The notes under the pieces were generated by a model. That model had not been told where the DNA came from, searched no databases, and saw only the letters and a list, made by a program, of their open reading frames with translations. Made by a program: the position numbers and the translations under genes. This document shows positions 12,812 to 18,279 of a stretch of 18,279 nucleotides of DNA, piece after piece (the first letter of the stretch is position 1; each line of letters starts with the position of its first letter). Source of the DNA: Anaerolineaceae bacterium (lineage in GTDB: Bacteria > Chloroflexota > Anaerolineae > Anaerolineales > Villigracilaceae); contig VFKQ01000294.1 of the NCBI GenBank assembly GCA_009885445.1, positions 1-18,279 of the forward strand, read 5' to 3'.

Positions 12812-13546
12812 ATGAAAGAATTCATCTACTCCCGCAACGCCGTTTACGAAACCTTGCACGCCAAACGCAGGGACGTGTTTTCAATTGAAGTCTCTGAGGG
12901 TGCGCAGGACAAGGGCCGCCTGAGTGAGATCCTGCAAATCGCCAAAGAGCGCAAAATTAAAGTGACGCGAGTCCCGCGTGGGCGGCTGGACCGAGTCCAC
13001 GAGAATCATCAGGGCATCATCGCTGAGGTCAGCAGGTATCCATATGTCAATGTGAGCGATATTCTCGAAACCGCACAACAGAAAAACGAATTGCCTTTCG
13101 TGCTCATTCTTGACTCTTTGCAAGACCCGCAAAATTTTGGCACGCTGTTGCGCACCGCCGAATCGGTCGGCGTGCATGGCGTGGTCATCCCGCTGGCGCG
13201 CACGGTGGAAGTGACGCCCGCGGTGGTCAACGCCTCCTCGGGGGCGAGCGAGCATATGCTCATCGCGCAATCCAATTTGTCGCAAGCGATGGAAGCGCTT
13301 AAACAGGCGGAGATGTGGCTCGTTGGCCTGGACCAAAACGGGGCGCGGCTCGAAGCGGGTTCCCGTCATCTGCGCGGGGCGCTCGGGCTGGTCGTCGGCT
13401 CGGAGGGGCAGGGTCTGCACGACCTGACGCGCAAAAAGTGCGACATCCTGTTGAAACTTCCGATGCGCGGAGAAATCGAGTCGCTTAACGCCGCCGTGGC
13501 CGGGTCTGTGGTTTTGTATCTCGCGCATCTGGCGCGCGGCAAATAA
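12812..13546 (+). CDS. rlmB: 23S rRNA (guanosine-2'-O-)-methyltransferase, RlmB/TrmH family (SPOUT)
   Basis: This 244-residue enzyme has both parts of the RlmB family. The N-terminal L30e-like substrate-binding domain begins EFIYSRNAVYETL and includes HQGIIAEV. The knotted SPOUT domain carries motif 1 DSLQDPQNFGTLLRTAE, motif 2 LVVGSEGQGL and motif 3 LPMRGEIESLNAAVA. These motifs bind S-adenosylmethionine through a trefoil knot. The expected product is 2'-O-methylguanosine in the peptidyl-transferase region of 23S rRNA (G2251 in E. coli numbering). GGGGA upstream of the ATG serves as ribosome site. Related TrmH-type tRNA methyltransferases share the motifs, so the exact target is less certain than the family. 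Confidence 0.92.
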   Translation: MKEFIYSRNAVYETLHAKRRDVFSIEVSEGAQDKGRLSEILQIAKERKIKVTRVPRGRLDRVHENHQGIIAEVSRYPYVNVSDILETAQQKNELPFVLILDSLQDPQNFGTLLRTAESVGVHGVVIPLARTVEVTPAVVNASSGASEHMLIAQSNLSQAMEALKQAEMWLVGLDQNGARLEAGSRHLRGALGLVVGSEGQGLHDLTRKKCDILLKLPMRGEIESLNAAVAGSVVLYLAHLARGK

Positions 13547-13575
13547 CTTTTTCGAGAATAGTCTTTCGCGCCACA

Positions 13576-13674
13576 GCCCCCTCCGCCTTCGGCGCCTCCC
13601 CCAAATACGACATGAGTATCATTTATGTGTATCGATCATTTTGTGGTCGTATTTGGGGGAGGCTGGGAGGGGGC
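13576..13674. repeat. Long inverted repeat with side hairpin between rlmB and ccmE
   Basis: In the 253-base gap after rlmB, a perfect 18-bp stem pairs 13594-13611 with 13646-13663 around a 34-base loop. Below it, GCCCCCTCC (13576-13584) pairs with GGAGGGGGC (13666-13674). On the left side a 9-base mini-hairpin, GCCTTCGGC, sits at the junction. The result is a three-way junction, comparable in design to the element at 3135-3250 but different in sequence. It is probably a dispersed, non-autonomous repeat; no open reading frame or U-run accompanies it. Confidence 0.7.
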
Positions 13675-13799
13675 GGTTGAACGGGACAAATTCGGGGAAA
13701 TAATATGACAACCATCTGGCCCGCTCTAACGGCTTATTAATCTCCGCGTGTGAAAATTAGAAGGAATTAATTTAAGCAGTTTTTTTGAGGAGAAGTGCA

Positions 13800-14282
13800 A
13801 TGCGACGTTCAAAATTTTTCATCGGCATTGGCCTGATTGTGGCCGCAGTGGTTTACCTGATCGCTTCATCCACGGCGCAAGCCAAGGAATACTTCATGAC
13901 TGTGGACGAATTGCAGGCGCAGGGCGCGGCTATGGTCGGAAAGAATTTGCGCATCTCGGGCGCGGTCATCGGCGACACAATCCAATACGACCCCGCCACC
14001 CTCACGCTGACTTTTGAAGTGGCGCAAGTCTCTGGCGACAACGCCGAGATCGAAGCCCTCGGCGGACTGGCCGTGGTGTTGCATCAAGCGGTCATTGACC
14101 CCACGCGCGCGCGCATGAAAATCATTTACATCGGCGTCACACCAGATTTACTGCGCAATGAAGCGCAGGCCATCGTCACTGGCTACATTGATGCAGACGG
14201 CGTCTTTCACGCCGATGAACTTTTGCTCAAATGCCCCACTAAATATGAAGAGGCTGTGCCCGAGCAGTCGGCCAGTAAATAA
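13800..14282 (+). CDS. ccmE: Cytochrome c maturation heme chaperone CcmE, CxxxY type
   Basis: This 160-residue CcmE has an N-terminal membrane anchor (about 6-27), a beta-barrel OB-fold domain (VGKNLRISGAVIGDTIQYDP to YIGVTPDLLRNEAQAIVTGYI) and the heme-attachment tail. The attachment residue in E. coli is the histidine of HDENY. Here the tail reads LLLKCPTKYEE, with Cys145 and Tyr149, so this is the CxxxY variant known from archaea and some anaerobic or Gram-positive bacteria. It receives heme outside the membrane and passes it to CcmF. GAGGAG precedes the ATG at 13800; a TTG five codons upstream overlaps that site and was rejected. Confidence 0.93.
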   Translation: MRRSKFFIGIGLIVAAVVYLIASSTAQAKEYFMTVDELQAQGAAMVGKNLRISGAVIGDTIQYDPATLTLTFEVAQVSGDNAEIEALGGLAVVLHQAVIDPTRARMKIIYIGVTPDLLRNEAQAIVTGYIDADGVFHADELLLKCPTKYEEAVPEQSASK

Positions 14283-14286
14283 AAGC

Positions 14287-14322
14287 AAAACCCTGAAGGC
14301 TCAAGCCTTTGGGGTTTTAATT
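14287..14322 (+). terminator. Terminator-like hairpin directly after ccmE
   Basis: AAAACCC (14287-14293) pairs with GGGTTTT (14312-14318). An inner stem AAGGC with GCCTT closes on loop TCAA (14301-14304), with a small TG/TG interior loop between. A T-rich tail (TTTTAATTT) follows. It begins 5 bases after the ccmE stop although ccmF lies downstream on the same strand, so it may lower ccmF expression or imply a separate ccmF promoter. Confidence 0.7.
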
Positions 14323-14343
14323 TCGGAACTTTTCTCGGCTCCA

Positions 14344-14381
14344 GCCGCCGTCCTCGGCGGCGGCCAAACGCCGAGGACGGC
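14344..14381. repeat. REP-like palindrome, second copy
   Basis: GCCGCCG (14344-14350) pairs with CGGCGGC (14355-14361) around TCCT. The 13-base core at 14347-14359 is repeated in inverted form at 14369-14381. Core and inverted copy are identical to those at 21-33 and 55-67, but the spacer is 9 rather than 21 bases. It sits between ccmE and ccmF, upstream of the ccmF ribosome site. Confidence 0.75.
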
Positions 14382-14411
14382 GATTGAAGCAGACGCCTGC
14401 AAGGAGAATTC

Positions 14412-16493
14412 ATGCTCGCACAATTTGGGTACGGCACTTTAGTTTTATCCTTCGTGGTCACGCTGTATGCGGCCGGCGCGGCCATGCTGGGCGTGCGCAA
14501 CAAATCGCTGGCGCAGATCGAATCTGCGCGCCGCGCCATGTTGCTGACTTTCCCGCTGGTCAGCCTGACGGCGCTCGTGCTGATCACATTGCTGGTCAGC
14601 AATCAATTCAATGTGCAATTCGTTTATGAAGTGACCAGCAGTTCGATGCCCACCTATTTAAAAGTCACCGCATGGTGGGGCGGGCAGGCCGGCTCATTAT
14701 TATTCTGGTCCTTCCTCATGTCGGCCTTCGCCTCCGCCGTCACTTTGCACAAATGGGAGCGCGACCGCGAACTCCTGCCGTGGGTCATCGTGACGGCCTG
14801 CGTCACACTGGCCTTCTTCCTCGGCCTCAATATCTTTTTCGAGAATCCCTTCGCGCAACTTTATCAAACTCTCGACGGGGAAATCGGCGCTTACACATTT
14901 GCGCCCGCTGGCGCGCAACTCTTCCAACCTGTAGACGGGCGCGGACTCAATCCGCTTTTACGCCACCCGGGCATGATCATCCACCCGCCGATGCTCTACC
15001 TCGGCTTCGTCTCCTTTGTGATTCCCTTCGCCTTCGCCATCGCCGCCCTGGTAACGGGCCGCACCGACGACCGCTGGATTCGCCTGACCCGCCGCTGGAC
15101 TCTGTGGGCCTGGTTCTTCCTCTCCTTCGGCCTCGTGCTCGGCGGACGTTGGGCCTACGACGTGCTCGGCTGGGGCGGCTACTGGGGCTGGGACCCCGTC
15201 GAGATTGCCGCCTTCATGCCCTGGCTGACCGGCACCGCTTTTTTACATTCAGTGATGATTCAAGAAAAGCGCGGCATGCTCAAGCAGTGGAACATGGTGC
15301 TGATCATCCTGACCTACTGCCTGGTCATCTTCGGCACTTTCCTCACCCGAAGCGGGGTGCTCTCCTCGGTGCATGCCTTCGCCCAAAGCGCCATCGGCCC
15401 GGCCTTCTTCATCTTTATCTTAGCCACCTTTTCCATTTCGATTCGTTTGCTCATTTATCGCTGGGCCGACCTGCGCGCCGAAGCCGAAATGACCTCCATG
15501 CTCTCGCGCGAAGCGCTGTTCCTCTTTAATAATCTGCTCTTCATGGGCATCCTCGTCGTCTGTTTTTGGGGCGTCATCTTCCCGCTCGTTTCAGAATTAT
15601 TCACCGGCCAAAAAGTGACGGTGGGGCCGCCCTTCTATGAGCGCGCCAACGGCCCGCTCTTTTCTGCGCTCTTCTTCTTAATGGGCGTCGCGCCATTATC
15701 AGCCTGGGGACATTCCACCTGGCAAACGCTGGGCCGCGCTTTGTGGAAGCCAACTCTGATCGCCACAGCTATCACGGTTTTTCTATACTTTACCTACACC
15801 GAAAAACCCGCGGCCCTGCTGGGCTTTTTCCTCGTGGCATTGGTACTTCTCGTCACCGTCTACGAATTTTGGCGCGGCGCGCGCGCGCGTCAACAATCGC
15901 ACAAAGAATCTTTCTTCAGCGCGCTCAACCATCTCACCGCGCGCAACCGCCGCCGCTACGGCGGATACATCGTCCACATGAGCATGGTGCTGATGGCCAT
16001 CGGCATCCTCGGCATCGAAATTTTTCAAAAAGAAACACAAGGCCAATTGCAACTCAATCAGTCGCTTAACATCGGCGGCTACACCGTCACTTACGCCGAG
16101 ATCGCCGACTTCCACTATCGCGACGGCCACGACGTGACCCGCGCCACAGTCAAAGTTTATCGCGGCGACGCCTACCTCGGCGAGCTGGCCCCGCGCATAG
16201 ATTATTACTACACCCCCAGCGACATCGAAAACACATTACAACGCATGACCATCCCGGGCGTGCGCAGTACCCTGGCCGACGATTTATACATTCTGCTGGT
16301 AGACTGGCAACCCGCCACCGCCACTAGCGCAACTTTTAAAATTTACGTCAACCCACTGGTCAACTGGCTGTGGATCGGATGCCTCGTCTTCCTCTTCGGC
16401 ATCCTCATCGCCGCCTGGCCCGATAAAGATGCAGAACTCGTCCCGGCCCGCGCAAAAAACAAAGCCTATCAATCTAGCGCGGCGGACGATTAG
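14412..16493 (+). CDS. ccmF: Cytochrome c heme lyase subunit CcmF
   Basis: The 693-residue integral membrane protein shows the heme-handling WWD domain, WGGYWGWDPVEIAAFMPWL (about 253-271). It also shows the flanking histidine segments HPGMIIHPPMLYLGF (about 192-206) and FLTRSGVLSSVHAF (about 311-324), whose histidines ligand heme in CcmF. About fourteen hydrophobic segments are visible, plus a periplasmic-type domain near the C-terminus (about 545-640) before the last helix. Length is close to E. coli CcmF (647). It joins CcmE-delivered heme to reduced apocytochrome CxxCH motifs, working with CcmH. A strong AAGGAG precedes the ATG. Confidence 0.96.
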   Translation: MLAQFGYGTLVLSFVVTLYAAGAAMLGVRNKSLAQIESARRAMLLTFPLVSLTALVLITLLVSNQFNVQFVYEVTSSSMPTYLKVTAWWGGQAGSLLFWSFLMSAFASAVTLHKWERDRELLPWVIVTACVTLAFFLGLNIFFENPFAQLYQTLDGEIGAYTFAPAGAQLFQPVDGRGLNPLLRHPGMIIHPPMLYLGFVSFVIPFAFAIAALVTGRTDDRWIRLTRRWTLWAWFFLSFGLVLGGRWAYDVLGWGGYWGWDPVEIAAFMPWLTGTAFLHSVMIQEKRGMLKQWNMVLIILTYCLVIFGTFLTRSGVLSSVHAFAQSAIGPAFFIFILATFSISIRLLIYRWADLRAEAEMTSMLSREALFLFNNLLFMGILVVCFWGVIFPLVSELFTGQKVTVGPPFYERANGPLFSALFFLMGVAPLSAWGHSTWQTLGRALWKPTLIATAITVFLYFTYTEKPAALLGFFLVALVLLVTVYEFWRGARARQQSHKESFFSALNHLTARNRRRYGGYIVHMSMVLMAIGILGIEIFQKETQGQLQLNQSLNIGGYTVTYAEIADFHYRDGHDVTRATVKVYRGDAYLGELAPRIDYYYTPSDIENTLQRMTIPGVRSTLADDLYILLVDWQPATATSATFKIYVNPLVNWLWIGCLVFLFGILIAAWPDKDAELVPARAKNKAYQSSAADD

Positions 16494-16503
16494 AACCACG
16501 TCA

Positions 16504-16533
16504 AACGTCGAAAGTCGCTCGACCTTCGACGTT
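16504..16533. repeat. Perfect hairpin between ccmF and ccmH
   Basis: AACGTCGAA (16504-16512) pairs with TTCGACGTT (16525-16533), and inside the loop GTCG can pair with CGAC. It is followed by ATTTCGG and then the ccmH ribosome site, not by a U-run, so it is unlikely to terminate. It may adjust the ratio of ccmF to ccmH by stabilising an mRNA end. Confidence 0.55.
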
Positions 16534-16547
16534 ATTTCGGAGACTGA

Positions 16548-17054
16548 ATGAATCGACAATTACCAATTACTATTTACGTTCTCAGCCTCGCCCTCGTTCT
16601 CACCGCGCTGACGGCGGGTCGCGCTTTCGCCCAAGGCCCCCAGCCGCCCACAGATGACGAAGTGAACGCGGTGGCCAAAGAATTATTCTGCCCCGTGTGC
16701 GAAAACACGCCGCTGGACGTGTGTCCCACGCAGGCCTGCCGCCAGTGGCGCGACCAGATTCGCTCACTGCTCGCCGAGGGCAAAACATCAGACGAGATTA
16801 AACAATATTTTGTAGATACCTACGGCGACCGTGTGCTCAATGAGCCGCCGCGCACCGGCTTCAACTGGCTGGCGTACATCGTCCCGCCGCTGGTGATTTT
16901 GCTCGGCGCGCTGTCGGTGGTGCGCACGCTCAAAGGGATGAAGAAGCCCGTCGTCGTGTCACCCGCTGGGGGCGCGGACCGAAGCGAGGCCCGTCGTCTA
17001 GCCGAGGATGATTACGCCGCGCGTTTTGAAGAAGAAGTGCGCAAGAGGAAATAA
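16548..17054 (+). CDS. ccmH: Cytochrome c maturation protein CcmH (four-cysteine variant)
   Basis: The 168-residue protein has an N-terminal signal-type helix (about 8-29, ending AFAQ), a small three-helix domain and a C-terminal membrane helix (about 107-125). The redox motif reads LFCPVCEN (Cys48, Cys51) in place of the usual LRCLVCQN. Two further cysteines, Cys59 and Cys64, follow in LDVCPTQACRQW, giving four in all. RSLLAEGKTSDEIKQYFVDTYGDRVL is standard CcmH. It keeps apocytochrome cysteines reduced and presents them to CcmF. GGAG lies close before the ATG. ccmG follows after 4 bases. Confidence 0.92.
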   Translation: MNRQLPITIYVLSLALVLTALTAGRAFAQGPQPPTDDEVNAVAKELFCPVCENTPLDVCPTQACRQWRDQIRSLLAEGKTSDEIKQYFVDTYGDRVLNEPPRTGFNWLAYIVPPLVILLGALSVVRTLKGMKKPVVVSPAGGADRSEARRLAEDDYAARFEEEVRKRK

Positions 17055-17058
17055 CTCG

Positions 17059-17637
17059 ATGACTGAAGAGATAAAAACTTTGCCGCCCAAACGCGGCGCG
17101 CCATTGTGGGCGCAAATTCTGACGTTGGCCGGCCTGATCGCATTGCTGACGATGGTCTGGTTGATTTTGGGCAAACGTCAGCAGGGCAGCGTGCAACCCG
17201 GCGAAGTGATTCCAGATTTTTCGCTGACGTTGTTTAAAGATTATCAATACAACGAGCAGACTCAGGTGAGCCTTTCTGATTTTGCGGGAAAAGTGGTGGT
17301 GCTTAATTTTTGGGCTTCATGGTGCAAGCCCTGCGAACAGGAAGCCGCCGAATTGGAAGCCGCGTGGAAGTTTTACGAAGCGCGCGGCGACGTGATTTTC
17401 CTCGGCATAGATTACGTGGACACCGAACCCGAAGCGCTTTTGTATTTGAAAAAATTTGGCATCACCTACCCCAACGGGCCAGACCTGCGCACAAAAATTT
17501 CGCAGATGTTTCGCATTCGTGGTGTGCCCGAAACTTATTTTATTAATCGTAGCGGCGTACTTCGTTATGTTCAAGTGGGGCCGTTTACCACGCTGCAACA
17601 AATTCAATCCATCGTAGATTCAATATTGGCGGAATAA
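17059..17637 (+). CDS. ccmG: Thiol:disulfide interchange protein CcmG/DsbE (TlpA-like)
   Basis: This 192-residue membrane-tethered thioredoxin has an anchor helix at about 17-37, then PGEVIPDFSLTLF, the active site WASWCKPCEQE (Cys89 and Cys92) and the cis-proline in RGVPETYF (Pro157). It supplies electrons outside the membrane to CcmH and the apocytochrome. The reading frame extends upstream to an ATG at 17008 inside ccmH. I chose 17059 because AGAGGA lies just before it, it follows the ccmH stop by 4 bases, and the resulting N-terminus is normal. A general TlpA-type reductase would look similar; the operon position favours CcmG. Confidence 0.92.
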   Translation: MTEEIKTLPPKRGAPLWAQILTLAGLIALLTMVWLILGKRQQGSVQPGEVIPDFSLTLFKDYQYNEQTQVSLSDFAGKVVVLNFWASWCKPCEQEAAELEAAWKFYEARGDVIFLGIDYVDTEPEALLYLKKFGITYPNGPDLRTKISQMFRIRGVPETYFINRSGVLRYVQVGPFTTLQQIQSIVDSILAE

Positions 17638-17640
17638 AAA

Positions 17641-18207
17641 ATGGAAATCGGAGCTATTCTTCTGGTGCTGGTTGTGGCTGTGGCGGCGGGTGTGTTTATT
17701 ACACAACCTTTGCAGGCGCGCGCGCGCCGCAACGCCAAGAGCGTATCCTCGCAAGATGAGTCGGCGCTGTTGGCCGAGCGCGAGCGGACGATTAACGCCC
17801 TGCAAGAATTGGACTTTGACCATGTGCTCGGCAAAGTGCCCGCTGAAGATTATCCCGCGCAACGCGCCGCATTGGTGCAACGCGGCGCGGAGATACTGAA
17901 GAAGCTGGATGCAATATCCCCCTCCCCTGTACTCGCGGGAGGCGATGTGCTGAGCGTGTCGAAGCAGGCCAGGGGTGAGGGCGAAAGCGACGCCGAAATC
18001 GAATCTGCGATTGCCGCCCGTCGCGCAGACCGCGCCAGAGTCGGAGCATCCAATCAACCGATTGGATTGGACGACGACCTCGAAGCGCTGATCGCCGCGC
18101 GCCGCTCAACGCGCAAAAATAAATCCGGCGGCTTCTGCTCGCGCTGTGGCAAACCCGTTTTGGTCAGCGACCGTTTTTGCCCGAATTGCGGGAAGGCTGT
18201 TGGTTAG
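17641..18207 (+). CDS. CcmI-like membrane-anchored zinc-ribbon protein
   Basis: The 188-residue protein begins 3 bases after ccmG. A single N-terminal helix (4-22) anchors it. A CcmI-like coiled segment follows, LLAERERTINALQELDFDHVLGKVPAEDYPAQRAALVQRGAEIL (43-86), recalling the segment of CcmI/CycH that follows its membrane helices. The rest of CcmI (TPR repeats) is absent. The C-terminus is instead a zinc ribbon with Cys166, Cys169, Cys180 and Cys183 (CSRCGK...CPNCGK). Between them, residues 93-114 come from a palindromic DNA repeat and form a low-complexity Ser/Gly linker. Its role in cytochrome c assembly is inferred from the operon and coiled segment. Confidence 0.8.
   Translation: MEIGAILLVLVVAVAAGVFITQPLQARARRNAKSVSSQDESALLAERERTINALQELDFDHVLGKVPAEDYPAQRAALVQRGAEILKKLDAISPSPVLAGGDVLSVSKQARGEGESDAEIESAIAARRADRARVGASNQPIGLDDDLEALIAARRSTRKNKSGGFCSRCGKPVLVSDRFCPNCGKAVG
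17917..17982. repeat. Palindromic repeat inserted in frame in the CcmI-like gene
   Basis: The arms CCCTCCCCTG and CAGGGGTGAGGG are nearly complementary. They enclose about 35 bases that include CTGAGCGTGTCGAAGC, a wording I recall from common intergenic palindromes in other genomes. The piece keeps the reading frame and encodes a flexible linker where related proteins need none. Confidence 0.5.
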
Positions 18208-18279
18208 GTAGTTTGATAATTTACGTCTGATATAAAATAAGTTCAAAACCTAAATGCCAATAGCGCGAATAGGCGAATG
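18208..18279. other. Window end, no feature seen
   Basis: These AT-rich bases after the zinc-ribbon gene contain no clear hairpin, ribosome site or start of another gene. The transcript may continue beyond the window. Confidence 0.5.

Noticed and set aside
14672..15529. 285-codon frame inside ccmF
   Set aside because: It is an arginine/proline/histidine-rich out-of-frame shadow of the well-supported ccmF gene.
17008..17058. Upstream ATG of ccmG at 17008
   Set aside because: It would overlap ccmH by 47 bases and add a basic extension; the ATG at 17059 has a good ribosome site and normal spacing.
1..18279. CRISPR arrays, tRNA or rRNA genes, transposase genes
   Set aside because: No evenly spaced direct repeats, cloverleaf with CCA-end features, rRNA-like conserved stretch or transposase motif was found on either strand by eye.

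Overview
The window looks like chromosomal DNA of a Chloroflexota bacterium, most likely of the Anaerolineae. I infer this from the gene mix: a prokaryotic translin homologue next to a DUF3467 gene and ssb, a four-cysteine CcmH, a short zinc-ribbon protein closing the ccm operon, and GC-rich palindromic repeats between genes. No 16S or other decisive marker is present, so the assignment is tentative. TGA is an ordinary stop codon here; several genes end with it.

Region 1 (1-7483) is an accessory biosynthetic locus. A forward operon encodes a prolyl-carrier-protein dehydrogenase-like flavoprotein (149-1291), a stand-alone adenylation enzyme whose specificity residues read as the proline/pyrrole code (1295-2854), a carrier protein (2871-3125), and two tandem LpxL-like acyltransferases (3451-5160). 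Facing it is a reverse operon with a flavin-dependent halogenase-like enzyme (7483-6137), a small AhpD-like protein (6128-5784) and an AhpD-like protein interrupted by one in-frame TGA (5780-5181). The TGA falls exactly on the second cysteine of the CxxC active site and is followed at the right distance by a perfect hairpin. I read this gene as a selenoprotein. Together the parts resemble the PltF/PltL/PltE/PltA route: proline is activated and loaded, oxidised to a pyrrolyl thioester, probably halogenated, then perhaps moved to an acceptor by the acyltransferases. This pathway reading is inference, resting on strong motifs. A halopyrrole cassette paired with an AhpD-type selenoprotein is the most interesting item in the window.

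Region 2 (7484-10994) is a tight forward run: a HEPN-like protein overlapping ssb by 4 bases, then ssb, a DUF3467 protein, a translin-family protein, a two-helix membrane protein and, after a palindromic spacer, a tail-anchored protein with an EF-hand loop. A strong terminator at 11007-11044 closes it.

Region 3 (11054-13546) has a reverse cation-diffusion-facilitator transporter, a divergent MNT/HEPN pair and an RlmB-type 23S rRNA methyltransferase. The transporter and the MNT gene both have -10 boxes exactly 6 bases from the ATG, suggesting leaderless transcripts.

Region 4 (13547-18279) is a cytochrome c maturation operon: ccmE of the CxxxY type, ccmF, ccmH, ccmG and a CcmI-like zinc-ribbon protein that carries a palindromic repeat inside its reading frame. 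ccmABC are not in the window. Palindromic repeats lie at 16-70, 3135-3250, 7639-7656, 10410-10478, 13576-13674, 14344-14381 and 17917-17982. No tRNA, rRNA, CRISPR array or transposase gene was seen.
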